Origin: an uncultured Clostridia bacterium
Lineage (GTDB): Bacteria > Bacillota > Clostridia > Oscillospirales > Acutalibacteraceae
Direction: 5' to 3'
Assembly: GCA_944381295.1 (NCBI GenBank)
Contig: CALWKP010000112.1
Location: forward strand, 1 to 12,458
Length of the DNA: 12,458 nucleotides
Positions 1-7,108 of the stretch are shown in pieces; positions within the stretch are counted from its first letter, which is position 1, and the number at the start of each line of letters is the position of its first letter. Below the pieces are notes generated by a model. That model searched no databases and was not told the origin of the DNA. It saw only the letters and a list, made by a program, of their open reading frames with translations. Position numbers and translations under genes: made by a program.

Positions 1-1
1 A

Positions 2-754
2 GCAGGGGTGGACCGTGTATTTCTGGTAGGCGGAGCGCAGGCGGTAGCAGCTTTGGCATACGGAACAGCTGTGATTCCGAAAGTGGACAAAATTGTTGGA
101 CCTGGAAATATTTATGTAGCGACAGCAAAAAAACACCTGTATGGTGTTGTGGATATCGATATGATTGCAGGACCATCCGAAATTTTGATTTTGGCGGACA
201 GCAGTGCAAATCCGAAATTCCTGGCTGCAGACCTGATGTCGCAGGCAGAGCATGACCGGTTGGCGTCGGCGATTTTGTTGACGGATTCCGAGGCACTGGC
301 ACAGAATGTAGTAGAAGAACTGGAACTTCAGGTAGCAGATTTGTCCCGAAAAGAGATCATAGAAAGTTCCCTCGAACATTACGGGGCGCTTTTGGTGTGT
401 TCGGGGATGGAAGAAGCCGTAGATTTTGCAAACGAACTTGCCCCGGAACATTTGGAAGTCTGTTGCGAAAACCCGATGGAATATATCGGGAAACTGGATA
501 ATGCGGGTTCGGTGTTCTTGGGACATTATTCCCCGGAACCTTTGGGTGATTATTATGCCGGACCCAATCATGTGCTTCCGACCAGCGGAACAGCACGGTT
601 TTTCTCCCCGCTGTCCGTAGATAGTTTTGTGAAAAAATCCAGTTTTATTTATTATACAAAGGAAGCGTTGGATCTGGCAAAAAAGGATATTATTAAGCTG
701 GCAGAAACAGAAGGATTGACTGCCCATGCAAATTCCATCAAAGTCAGGGGGTAA
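2..754 (+). CDS. hisD: Histidinol dehydrogenase, 3' part (5' end outside window)
   Basis: HisD performs the last two steps of histidine synthesis, the NAD-dependent oxidation of L-histidinol to histidinaldehyde and then to histidine, in the cytoplasm. The frame is already open at base 2 (codons for AGVDRVFLVGG), so the GTG at 8 is internal; about 250 of the usual ~430 residues are visible. Family landmarks are present: AGPSEILILAD, SQAEHD with the Gln and His zinc ligands, APEHLE with the catalytic Glu-His pair, the Asp in GDYYAGPNHV, and the late His in LTAHANS. All four zinc ligands known from E. coli HisD can therefore be matched. The stop is 5 bases before the hisC start, which supports one operon. 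Nothing looks damaged in the visible part. Confidence 0.97.
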   Translation, partial: AGVDRVFLVGGAQAVAALAYGTAVIPKVDKIVGPGNIYVATAKKHLYGVVDIDMIAGPSEILILADSSANPKFLAADLMSQAEHDRLASAILLTDSEALAQNVVEELELQVADLSRKEIIESSLEHYGALLVCSGMEEAVDFANELAPEHLEVCCENPMEYIGKLDNAGSVFLGHYSPEPLGDYYAGPNHVLPTSGTARFFSPLSVDSFVKKSSFIYYTKEALDLAKKDIIKLAETEGLTAHANSIKVRG

Positions 755-759
755 GGATC

Positions 760-1821
760 ATGTATCAGCTAAATGAAAAGATCCGGGATTTAAAACCCTA
801 TGATCCAATTGAGGGGAATTACCGGATTCGATTGGATGCAAACGAATCTTTTGTTCCGCTTCCCTATACAGTCATGACAAAACTGTTGGAAAAGACAGCG
901 TTTTTGCCTTATAATCGATATCCGGACCCCACGGCGGAGGATGTATGCAAGGCGTTTGCGCGGTATTATGGGATTGACCCCGCACTTGTGACAGCGGGAA
1001 ATGGTTCAGACGAATTGATTTCTCTGATTATGACCGCATTTTTGATGAAAGGGGAAAAGGTAGTCACCCTGTCCCCGGACTTTTCCATGTATAAGTTTTA
1101 CGCATCGATTGCGGAAGCAGATTGTATCGAGCTGGAAAAGCAGGATGACCTGACAATTGACGTAGATGCCCAGATTGAATTTTGCAATAGCAACGGAGTG
1201 AGGTTACTGATTTTTTCAAACCCATGTAATCCCACTTCCTTAGGCCTTGGAAGAGAAGAGACACGGCGTTTAATTCGTTCCGTGGATGCGCTTGTTGTGC
1301 TGGATGAAGCCTATATGGATTTTTGGAACCAGTCATTGCTTCCAGAAGCAGCGGATTTTGATAATTTAATCATTCTGAGAACCTGTTCCAAAGCATTTGG
1401 TCTTGCTGGATTACGACTTGGGATGGCTGTGGCGAATAAGGTCTTGACAAATGCGCTGAAAGCGGTAAAATCACCTTATAATGTGAACGCACTTTCTCAG
1501 GCGATTGCCGCAGAAGTGATCCTGCATCCAGGACTTCTGGAAGAAGCGATCCGCCAAGTTTTGGAATCCCGTGATACCCTTTTCAAAGGGATACAAGAAC
1601 TTTCCAAGAAGCATTCCGCAATTGAGAAAATTTATGAGCCCTGCACGAATTTTGTGTTTTTACAGGTAAAGGATGCGCAGAAAATTCATGCGGAACTGTT
1701 AGCACACAGTATTGCGGTTCGGTTGATTGGCGGAAAGTATTTGCGGATTACAGCAGGGACAGAAGAAGAGAACCGCAGCGTGCTTGCAGCGCTGGAGGAT
1801 ATTTTGACAAAAGAAGGGTGA
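760..1821 (+). CDS. hisC: Histidinol-phosphate aminotransferase
   Basis: This PLP enzyme (353 residues, normal for the family) transfers an amino group from glutamate to imidazole acetol-phosphate, giving histidinol-phosphate. It is a fold-type I aminotransferase. Visible landmarks are LDANES near residue 25, AGNGSDE (79-85), NPCNPTS (154-160), LDEAYMDF with Asp182 and Tyr185, and the PLP-binding Lys211 in TCSKAFGLAGLRLG. The start is ATG 760, behind a purine-rich AGGGGGTAAGGA stretch that overlaps the hisD stop. It ends 6 bases before the hisB start, so expression is probably coupled. No odd features seen. Confidence 0.97.
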   Translation: MYQLNEKIRDLKPYDPIEGNYRIRLDANESFVPLPYTVMTKLLEKTAFLPYNRYPDPTAEDVCKAFARYYGIDPALVTAGNGSDELISLIMTAFLMKGEKVVTLSPDFSMYKFYASIAEADCIELEKQDDLTIDVDAQIEFCNSNGVRLLIFSNPCNPTSLGLGREETRRLIRSVDALVVLDEAYMDFWNQSLLPEAADFDNLIILRTCSKAFGLAGLRLGMAVANKVLTNALKAVKSPYNVNALSQAIAAEVILHPGLLEEAIRQVLESRDTLFKGIQELSKKHSAIEKIYEPCTNFVFLQVKDAQKIHAELLAHSIAVRLIGGKYLRITAGTEEENRSVLAALEDILTKEG

Positions 1822-1827
1822 AAAAGT

Positions 1828-2409
1828 TTGAGAACCGCAGAGGTATCGCGGAAAACGAAGGAAACAGAGATAGAGCTTTCTTTAAATCTGGATGGCGGCG
1901 AGGTAGAGATTTCCACCGGGATAGGTTTTTTTGATCACATGCTGCACGCGTTTGCAGTACATGGTGGATTTGGATTAAAGGTGCAAACAAAGGGTGATCT
2001 GGAAGTAGACTGCCATCACACGATAGAAGATACAGGGATTGTATTGGGAAAAGCGTTCGCAGAGGCGTTTGGAGACCGTTCCGGGATTGCCAGGTTTGGC
2101 AGCTTTTTTGTGCCGATGGATGAGGCATTGGCATTTGCGGCGGTAGATGTAAGCGGAAGGCCATTCCTGGTATTTCAGGCAGAGTTCCCGGAAGAGCGGA
2201 TTGGCGGATATGATTCCTGTATGACGGAGGAGTTTTTCCGTGCATTTGCCATGAATGCGGGAATGACACTGCACATTCGGATGGAATATGGGAAAAATTC
2301 CCATCATATTGCAGAAGCGATTTTTAAAGCAGCGGCGCATGCAATCAGGCTGGCAGGGAAAGAGACCGCAGCAGGAGAGGTGCTGTCGACAAAAGGCAGT
2401 TTAACTTGA
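1828..2409 (+). CDS. hisB: Imidazoleglycerol-phosphate dehydratase (TTG start)
   Basis: This manganese enzyme dehydrates imidazoleglycerol-phosphate (IGP) to imidazole acetol-phosphate. It is the monofunctional form of 193 residues, without the phosphatase domain fused in enterobacteria. Metal and active-site motifs are FFDHMLH with His37 and His40, CHHTIEDTG with His63, His64 and Glu67, and NSHHIAEA with His159, His160 and Glu163. The two repeats of the dehydratase fold are thus both complete. The start is a TTG at 1828 with GAAGGGTGA just upstream, and the N-terminus RTAEVSRKTKET matches the family. Its substrate is made by HisH/HisF, which are not in this window although hisH often follows hisB. 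Confidence 0.96.
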   Translation: MRTAEVSRKTKETEIELSLNLDGGEVEISTGIGFFDHMLHAFAVHGGFGLKVQTKGDLEVDCHHTIEDTGIVLGKAFAEAFGDRSGIARFGSFFVPMDEALAFAAVDVSGRPFLVFQAEFPEERIGGYDSCMTEEFFRAFAMNAGMTLHIRMEYGKNSHHIAEAIFKAAAHAIRLAGKETAAGEVLSTKGSLT

Positions 2410-2434
2410 TAAGAGAGGGGAGGAAGAGGAGATC

Positions 2435-3154
2435 ATGATTATTTTACCAGCAATTGATATTAAGGATGGAGTCTGTGTAAGACTGAAGATGGGCGATTAT
2501 GCAACTGTCCAGAAAGTGGCGGATAATGCGTTGGATACAGCAAAATGGTTTCGTTCAGAAGGTGCCGAATGGGTGCATATGGTAGACTTGGATGGCGCAA
2601 AAGATGGGATGCCGGTTAATTCCGAATTGATTTTTGAGGTACAGGAAAAGAGCGGACTCCAGGTAGAAGTTGGCGGAGGAATCCGCAATATGAAAACCTT
2701 AGAGCATTATTTGGATAATGGGATTTCCCGCGCGATTCTGGGAAGTGCAGCGATCAGTAATCCGGATTTTGTGAAGGAAGCCGTAAAAAAGTATGGTAAG
2801 AGGATCGCAGTCGGGATTGACGCCAGGGAAGGGAAGGTCGCAGCGGAAGGCTGGACCACAACCTCCCAAGTCAATTATCTGGAAATGGCCAAACGGATGG
2901 AAAGTATTGGTGTGCAGTATATTATTTTCACCGATATTGGTTGTGATGGAATGCTCTCGGGCCCCAATCTGGTGGAATTGGATAAGTTGAATAACGCGGT
3001 GTCGTGTCATATTATCGCAAGCGGTGGGGTAAGTAGCCTGAAAGATCTGCTGAACCTGAAAGCGTTGAATGTTTATGGAGCAATTTGCGGAAAAGCGATT
3101 TATACAGAAGATTTGTCGCTGAAAGCAGCGATCGAAGTCTGCAAAAAGATTTAG
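2435..3154 (+). CDS. hisA: Phosphoribosyl-formimino-AICAR phosphate isomerase
   Basis: HisA is a half-barrel-duplicated TIM barrel that converts ProFAR to PRFAR by an Amadori rearrangement. Its 239 residues are normal for the family. The catalytic pair is visible as Asp8 in PAIDIKDG and Asp129 in VGIDAREG. The phosphate-binding segments VEVGGGIR (about 78-84) and IIASGGVSS are intact. It is HisA rather than the paralogue HisF because it begins MIILPAIDI and lacks the HisF start pattern (AKRIIPCLD). The start ATG 2435 follows a very purine-rich leader (GGGGAGGAAGAGGAG). Only 25 bases separate it from hisB and 14 from hisI, leaving no room for hisH or hisF. Confidence 0.96.
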   Translation: MIILPAIDIKDGVCVRLKMGDYATVQKVADNALDTAKWFRSEGAEWVHMVDLDGAKDGMPVNSELIFEVQEKSGLQVEVGGGIRNMKTLEHYLDNGISRAILGSAAISNPDFVKEAVKKYGKRIAVGIDAREGKVAAEGWTTTSQVNYLEMAKRMESIGVQYIIFTDIGCDGMLSGPNLVELDKLNNAVSCHIIASGGVSSLKDLLNLKALNVYGAICGKAIYTEDLSLKAAIEVCKKI

Positions 3155-3168
3155 TAAAGGAAGAACCT

Positions 3169-3537
3169 ATGGAACATGAAACAAAGAGAGGACTCTTGAC
3201 AGAGGCAGAGATAGAGAAGTATTTTCAAAAAGCAGAACTGCTTCCGGCAATCGTACAAGAGGAATCCACTGGAGAAGTGCTGATGTTGGCCTATATGAAT
3301 CGGGAGTCGATGAAAAAGACCCTGGAGACAGGGTATACATGGTTTTTCAGCCGTTCCCGTCAAGAACTGTGGAACAAAGGAGCGACATCCGGCCATTTGC
3401 AAAAAGTCAAACGCATTCTGGGAGATTGTGACGACGATACACTGTTGGTGATTGTCGATCAAACGGGACCGGCATGCCATACAGGAGCGCATAGTTGTTT
3501 TTTCAATGAGATTTGGAGGGAAGAACCCAATGAATGA
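3169..3537 (+). CDS. hisI: Phosphoribosyl-AMP cyclohydrolase
   Basis: This zinc and magnesium enzyme opens the adenine ring of phosphoribosyl-AMP, the third step of histidine synthesis. The protein has 122 residues. GDCDDD carries the Asp86, Asp88 and Asp90 magnesium ligands and Cys87, and CHTGAHSC supplies Cys103 and Cys110 for zinc. LAYMNRES and WFFSRSRQELWNKG are family signatures. An open frame extends upstream to 3085 inside hisA, but ATG 3169 is preferred because AAAGGAAG lies just before it and the upstream residues are hisA read out of frame. The enzyme is a separate gene from HisE, unlike the fused HisIE of many proteobacteria. It overlaps the hisE start by 8 bases. Confidence 0.96.
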   Translation: MEHETKRGLLTEAEIEKYFQKAELLPAIVQEESTGEVLMLAYMNRESMKKTLETGYTWFFSRSRQELWNKGATSGHLQKVKRILGDCDDDTLLVIVDQTGPACHTGAHSCFFNEIWREEPNE

Positions 3538-3856
3538 TACGTTACGGGCACTGTACGAGACGGTGTTAAGCAGGAAAGAGGAGCGTCAGGAAGGGTCTTA
3601 TACTTGTTACCTGTTTGACCAGGGAATCGATAAGATTCTGAAGAAGTGTGGAGAAGAATGCAGCGAAGTCATTATTGCAGCAAAAAATGGAAAGAATGAA
3701 GAAACCGTCTTGGAAATTTCTGACTTATTGTATCATTTAATGGTGCTGATGGTGAATGAAGGCATCCGTTTAGAAGATGTGGATGCGGAATTGCTCAAGC
3801 GGAGCGGGAAAACCGGAAATTTGAAAAAGTTCCATCAAGTGGACAAAAACAGTTAA
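3530..3856 (+). CDS. hisE: Phosphoribosyl-ATP pyrophosphatase
   Basis: HisE removes pyrophosphate from phosphoribosyl-ATP, the second step of histidine synthesis, giving the HisI substrate. It has 108 residues of the all-alpha MazG-like fold. The magnesium-binding acidic helix motifs are GEECSEV (Glu42, Glu43, Glu46) and EISDLLYH (Glu62, Asp65). The start is ATG 3530, with GGAGGGAAG about 7 bases upstream and an 8-base overlap with the end of hisI, which indicates translational coupling. The frame is also open upstream to 3452, but that part is hisI read in another frame. A terminator follows 8 bases after the stop, so this is the last gene of the operon. Confidence 0.95.
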   Translation: MNDTLRALYETVLSRKEERQEGSYTCYLFDQGIDKILKKCGEECSEVIIAAKNGKNEETVLEISDLLYHLMVLMVNEGIRLEDVDAELLKRSGKTGNLKKFHQVDKNS

Positions 3857-3864
3857 AATAAGAT

Positions 3865-3903
3865 AAGCCCTTGAAAGCTCTTCACACAGCTTTTCAAGGG
3901 CTT
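3865..3903. terminator. Stem-loop terminator between hisE and the convergent rlu gene
   Basis: The arms AAGCCCTTGAAAGC (3865-3878) and GCTTTTCAAGGGCTT (3889-3903) pair over 14 bp with one bulged T and a loop of about 10 bases. On the plus strand only TTCGTTG follows, a weak T run. On the minus strand the stem is followed by ATCTTATTTTAAC, which is more T-rich. It sits between two convergent genes and probably ends both transcripts. Confidence 0.8.
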
Positions 3904-3927
3904 CGTTGCGCAGTCCTATGATAATTT

Positions 3928-4929
3928 TCACGCGAGAGGCCTACGTTTTGATAATAGAGGTTCCCAATGAGAAAATTCTTTTAGGAACCAGACTTCTTTT
4001 GCCTGGAATTCTTTGCCGTCCAGATAACTCAACGATTCCGCAGGGGTAGTAAAAAGAAATTTTAAGCGGTAAGAATATAACGCCTGATAGCGAAATCCGA
4101 TCTGTTTGTTTTTTTCATTGGTACCATATTTTCCATCACCGGCCAGTGGATGGCCGATGGATGCCAAATGTGCCCGGATTTGATGGGTTCGACCGGTCAA
4201 AAGCTCTACTTCCAGCAAGGAGTAGATGGCCTTGCCAAACCGGCGTTCTTCCAATACACGGTATTTGGTGCGGATGCTTTTCGCGCCGGGAGATGGACGA
4301 GAAGAGATATAAACGCGGTTTTGTTTTTCATTTTTTTCGAGAAATCCTTCCAGAATAGCTTCCGTCTGTTCCATTCTGCCACAGACAATGCAGAGATAAA
4401 TTTTTTGCATTTCCCGCAATTTGACTTTCTCGTTCATAATGCGGAGGGTCTCAGCGTTTTTTGCTGCCATAACAATCCCACCGGTATTCCGATCAATGCG
4501 GTTGATTAAAGCGGGCGCAAAGGAATTTTCTGCTTCGGGGAAGAATTCTCCTTTGTTATATAAATAATGTTGGATTCTGGCAATTAGGGAATCAAAATGA
4601 TAGGTTTCGTCGGGATGAACGATGAGTCCCGGCTGCTTGTCTAAAAGCATCAGGTTTTCATCCTCATACACGATATTGAGCTTGTTAGGAGCTTTCAGAA
4701 AATCATATTCTTTTGGTTCCTGCTGAAAAAATTCATCTTTGAGATACATAGAAAGCATATCGCCTTCTTGCAGGCGAGTGGAAATTTCACAACGTTTTCC
4801 ATTGAGTTTGATATCTTTCTTGCGGATGCTTTTATACAACATGGATTGCGGAAGATTCGGATATGCTTTTGTCAGAAATTTATCGAGACGCTGTCCGGCA
4901 TCATTTGCGCCGATCATTACAGTTTTCAA
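3928..4929 (-). CDS. RluC/RluD-family pseudouridine synthase (TTG start)
   Basis: The product is expected to convert specific uridines in RNA, most likely 23S rRNA, to pseudouridine. It has 333 residues. An S4-like RNA-binding domain covers roughly residues 12-65 (GQRLDKFLT, then SIRKKDIKLNGK). The catalytic domain begins near 85 and holds INRIDRNTGG with the catalytic Asp146, plus LLTGRTHQIRAHLASIGHPLAGDGKYG towards the C-terminus. The motif reads NRID rather than the common HRLD; this variant occurs in clostridial paralogues as far as I recall. The start is taken as TTG 4929 because AGGTGATT lies about 6 bases upstream; an internal ATG at 4917 is the alternative. The precise target (RluC, RluD or another site) cannot be decided from sequence. 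It has its own promoter, divergent from pyrE. Confidence 0.92.
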   Translation of the reverse strand: MKTVMIGANDAGQRLDKFLTKAYPNLPQSMLYKSIRKKDIKLNGKRCEISTRLQEGDMLSMYLKDEFFQQEPKEYDFLKAPNKLNIVYEDENLMLLDKQPGLIVHPDETYHFDSLIARIQHYLYNKGEFFPEAENSFAPALINRIDRNTGGIVMAAKNAETLRIMNEKVKLREMQKIYLCIVCGRMEQTEAILEGFLEKNEKQNRVYISSRPSPGAKSIRTKYRVLEERRFGKAIYSLLEVELLTGRTHQIRAHLASIGHPLAGDGKYGTNEKNKQIGFRYQALYSYRLKFLFTTPAESLSYLDGKEFQAKEVWFLKEFSHWEPLLSKRRPLA

Positions 4930-4963
4930 ACGGAATCACCTGCCCAATACGGTAAACAAATTC

Positions 4964-4992
4964 ATTATATCATTAGAAAAGACATCAATCAA
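4964..4992 (-). promoter_or_regulatory. Predicted vegetative promoter of the rlu gene
   Basis: Read on the minus strand, TTGATT (4987-4992) and a perfect TATAAT (4964-4969) are separated by 17 bases, the ideal spacing for the housekeeping sigma factor. The implied start point is about 28 bases upstream of the TTG start codon, leaving room for the AGGTGATT ribosome site. Confidence 0.75.
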
Positions 4993-4995
4993 GGC

Positions 4996-5024
4996 TTGCG
5001 GGTTAACCCCGGATGCTTTATAAT
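4996..5024 (+). promoter_or_regulatory. Predicted vegetative promoter of pyrE-radC
   Basis: TTGCGG (4996-5001) and a perfect TATAAT (5019-5024) are 17 bases apart. The start point would lie near 5031, giving a leader of about 27 bases before the pyrE ATG. That is too short for a PyrR-type attenuator. The -35 box is only 3 bases from the -35 box of the divergent rlu promoter. Confidence 0.75.
5000..5009. promoter_or_regulatory. Possible operator: perfect 10-bp palindrome in the pyrE promoter spacer
   Basis: GGGTTAACCC is a perfect inverted repeat. It overlaps the last two bases of the pyrE -35 box and runs into the spacer, a usual place for a repressor to bind. No known regulator site is recognised, and a 10-bp palindrome can occur by chance. 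Confidence 0.3.
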
Positions 5025-5057
5025 AAAAATAATAATATGTTAGGGAGTGTAGTGGAT

Positions 5058-5639
5058 ATGATCACACAAGAAAGAGTTCTGGAAGTTTTGAAAGAAGCTG
5101 GTGTTTTGTTGGAGGGGCATTTCCGCCTGACTTCCGGACGGCACAGCAATAAATATTTGCAGTGTGCGAAAATCTTCCGGAACACCAAGTACAGTGAAGA
5201 ACTGTGCGCAGCATTGGCAGAGCAGTATGCAAATGATGGCGTGGAAGTTGTGATCGGTCCGGCAATGGGTGCGGTACAGATGGCATATGAAGTCAGCCGC
5301 CCTCTAAAATGTGAAAATTATTTCACTGAGCGTGATGAATCCGGTAAAATGCAGCTTCGCCGCGGATTCGTGGTACATCCGGGGCAAAAGGTTCTGATTG
5401 TAGAAGACGTTGTTACCACAGGTGGTTCTGTTCGTGAAGTTATTGATTTGGTGCGTGCGGCAGGCGGTGATATCGTCGGAGTAGGCTCTATTGTGGACCG
5501 CACCGGTGGAAAAATTGATTTTGGCGTACCGTTTAAGGCTGTTATTTCCGTCGAAGTGGAATCTTGGGAGCCGGAAGAATGCCCGCTCTGCAAAGAAGGA
5601 AAACAGGAACTTGTAAAGCCCGGCAGTAGAAAAGTGTAA
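5058..5639 (+). CDS. pyrE: Orotate phosphoribosyltransferase
   Basis: PyrE joins orotate to PRPP to give orotidine 5'-phosphate, the fifth step of pyrimidine synthesis. The protein has 193 residues. The type I phosphoribosyltransferase PRPP loop is VLIVEDVVTTGGS (112-124). LTSGRHSNKY (24-33) and the flexible loop region around ENYFTERDESGKMQLRRGF (86-104) fit the orotate enzyme. The C-terminus carries ECPLCKEGK, common in clostridial PyrE as I recall. ATG 5058 is chosen, with AGGGAG about 10 bases upstream; a GTG at 5052 is possible and the frame is open to 5013, which would overlap the promoter. radC follows 14 bases after the stop, so the two are probably co-transcribed. No other pyr gene is in the window. 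Confidence 0.96.
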   Translation: MITQERVLEVLKEAGVLLEGHFRLTSGRHSNKYLQCAKIFRNTKYSEELCAALAEQYANDGVEVVIGPAMGAVQMAYEVSRPLKCENYFTERDESGKMQLRRGFVVHPGQKVLIVEDVVTTGGSVREVIDLVRAAGGDIVGVGSIVDRTGGKIDFGVPFKAVISVEVESWEPEECPLCKEGKQELVKPGSRKV

Positions 5640-5653
5640 GGGGGCTGCCAGGT

Positions 5654-6340
5654 GTGCATGATGAGCACAGGTGCCGCATGAGGAAACGTTTCCTGGAACA
5701 TGGAATTGATGTGTTTGAACCACATGAAGTCATCGAGATGGTTTTATATCATACGATTGCGCGAGGAGATACCAACGAAACGGCACATAGATTATTGGAA
5801 CGTTTTGGTTCCTTATCGGGAGTATTCGACGCACCGTATGAAGAACTCTTAAAGATTCCAGGAGTCGGAGAGGTTTCTGCGGCATACCTGAAAATGATTC
5901 CGCAAATTTGCCGGCGGTACTATGAAGATGCTTACAGGGAGAAAACAACAGTGTTTGATGCGGAAACTGCGGCAGAGATTTTGAAGAAAAAATTTATTGG
6001 CCGCAGTAACGAAACAGTAGTATTGATGCTTCTGGACAGCCAATGCCGGATGTTGCATTGTGGAGCGGTTAACGAAGGTTCCGTAACGGCAGTGCCGGTA
6101 TATGTCAGGAAAATCGTGTCTCTTGCGCTGAGTTATAATGCAGAATCTGCTGTGCTTGCACATAATCATCCAAGTGGAAATGTAGTTCCGTCACAGGGAG
6201 ATCTTTCTGCAACGATTGAAGTGTATTATGCGCTGGAAAGCGTAGGTGTCCGATTGCGGGATCATATTGTTGTGTCGGGAGAAGATCATTTGTCAATGTC
6301 GCATACAAATCTTCCCAAGGATTTGTTTTCCCCGTTTTAA
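5654..6340 (+). CDS. radC: RadC family (UPF0758) JAB-domain protein, GTG start
   Basis: RadC-family proteins have a helix-hairpin-helix region followed by a JAB/MPN metalloprotease-like domain. Despite the name, their cellular role is unsettled and an original link to DNA repair was not upheld. This one has 228 residues, the usual length. The helix-hairpin-helix lies at 66-80 (LKIPGVGEVSAAYLK). The JAB metal motif is AHNHPSGNVVPSQGD, with His170, His172, Ser174 and Asp183. The start is GTG 5654, giving an N-terminus VHDEHRCRMRKRFLEHG that matches the family, with AAGGGGG about 10 bases upstream. It lies 14 bases behind pyrE and is followed by a terminator. Confidence 0.94.
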   Translation: MHDEHRCRMRKRFLEHGIDVFEPHEVIEMVLYHTIARGDTNETAHRLLERFGSLSGVFDAPYEELLKIPGVGEVSAAYLKMIPQICRRYYEDAYREKTTVFDAETAAEILKKKFIGRSNETVVLMLLDSQCRMLHCGAVNEGSVTAVPVYVRKIVSLALSYNAESAVLAHNHPSGNVVPSQGDLSATIEVYYALESVGVRLRDHIVVSGEDHLSMSHTNLPKDLFSPF

Positions 6341-6369
6341 GAGGAAACTTGTTATCGTTGGAATAAAAA

Positions 6370-6402
6370 AGGGTACAAGCGAGTTTGTCCTGCTTGTACC
6401 CT
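6370..6402. terminator. Bidirectional terminator between radC and the sugar operon
   Basis: AGGGTACAAGC (6370-6380) and GCTTGTACCCT (6392-6402) form a perfect 11-bp stem with an 11-base loop. On the minus strand it is followed by TTTTTATTCC, a good T run ending the sugar operon. On the plus strand it is followed by ATTTAAAAC, weaker but plausible for radC. Confidence 0.88.
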
Positions 6403-6404
6403 AT

Positions 6405-6788
6405 TTAAAACGATCTCATGGAAAACTGTAAAGACGTCTTTTTGTCTTCCGGAATTTTCCCGCAAATATTTTCTGTTGGCTCACCATCTACATACAGGTA
6501 AACCTTGCCGGCACGGCAGCGGAAGGTCTCTTCTTTTCCGGGAGTGCCGTCGAACGGAGGATGTAAATGTTCCGGACAGATCTGGCCGGGAGTCAGCACG
6601 AGTTCTTTTGCACAGCAACGGTCAGTGTTGACATAAGTGACGACCAATAGACCGAATTCCTTGATGCGGCCCAAGCCAAAGTCAGCTACTTCCACATTCT
6701 GTTTTTCTTCTTCTGTGAGGACAAGTCCTTGTTTGGCCATCGTATGGATGGTATAGTCACGAAGCTCTTCGTATTCTTTTTTGGTAGG
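6405..6788 (-). pseudogene. Broken YdaE-type D-lyxose/D-mannose isomerase
   Basis: The sequence closely resembles B. subtilis YdaE, a cupin sugar isomerase of about 167 residues that interconverts D-lyxose and D-xylulose and also acts on D-mannose and D-fructose. YVNTDRCCAKELVLTPG, CPEHLHPP with the metal-binding HxH, and GKEETFRCRAGKVYLYVDG are all clear. Three lesions are visible. At 6786-6788, six bases after a perfect AGGAGG (6796-6801), the expected start codon reads CCT while homology (TKKEYEELRDYT) continues. At the A5 run (6439-6443) one base seems lost: the shifted frame reads DVFTVFHEIVL, matching YdaE YTVWHEIEL. After that, homology stops at about 6403 where the terminator stem begins, so roughly the last 45 residues, including a metal-binding His, are gone. 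The open frame from ATG 6740 has no ribosome site. Confidence 0.85.
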
Positions 6789-6799
6789 AAAAAATCCTC

Positions 6800-7108
6800 C
6801 TAATCTAAATATTGGGTGGATTCCGTATCCATGGGAATATCTGCACCGTCACGTAAAAGAAGCGGAATCCGTTCCAATGGGCATTGGAAAACGGCCATCG
6901 ATCGCCCTTGACAAGATCTCCCAATAGATTTGCCATAGGCTTTAGGGCTCCTCCAGGAAGAAATACCGGCAGGATAAACCAATGAAAAGCTTGCCGTGCA
7001 GGACGTTTTTTATGGAATTAATTGTAAGGATACTCCATTTGCAAGAGGGTTGCAATCTTTTACACGGATTGCATAAGAAAATGGTAAAGACGCATAATTT
7101 TTCATCAT
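6800..7108 (-). pseudogene. Short remnant of a glycosidase-like gene (GH31 suspected)
   Basis: No intact gene lies here. On the minus strand an ATG (7106-7108) overlaps the stop of the URO-D-like gene in an ATGA arrangement, which suggests a once-coupled downstream gene. Its frame gives 32 residues (MMKNYASLPFSYAIRVK then DCNPLANGVS) and a TAA at 7010-7012. The same frame then continues open to a TAG at 6800-6802. That second part contains CPLERIPLLLRDGADIPMD (about 6827-6883), which resembles the C-terminal end of the GH31 alpha-glucosidase/xylosidase catalytic region, where PLDRIPLFVR-type segments are common. I infer a large internal deletion leaving two ends of one gene. The N-terminal assignment is a guess; only the C-terminal motif is specific. 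A short peptide-coding gene is the alternative. Confidence 0.5.

Noticed and set aside
1748..2269. 173-codon open frame on the minus strand
   Set aside because: It is antisense to hisC and hisB, both well supported, and the translation is a low-specificity Pro/His/Ser-rich sequence.
2410..2434. Remnant of hisH between hisB and hisA
   Set aside because: Only 25 bases are present and they are a purine-rich ribosome-binding leader, with no trace of a glutaminase sequence.
3085..3168. Longer N-terminus for hisI starting inside hisA
   Set aside because: The extra 28 residues are hisA read in another frame; ATG 3169 has a good ribosome site and gives the normal length.
5025..5057. PyrR-type attenuator or riboswitch in the pyrE leader
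   Set aside because: The predicted leader is only about 27 bases and AT-rich, with no stem-loop.
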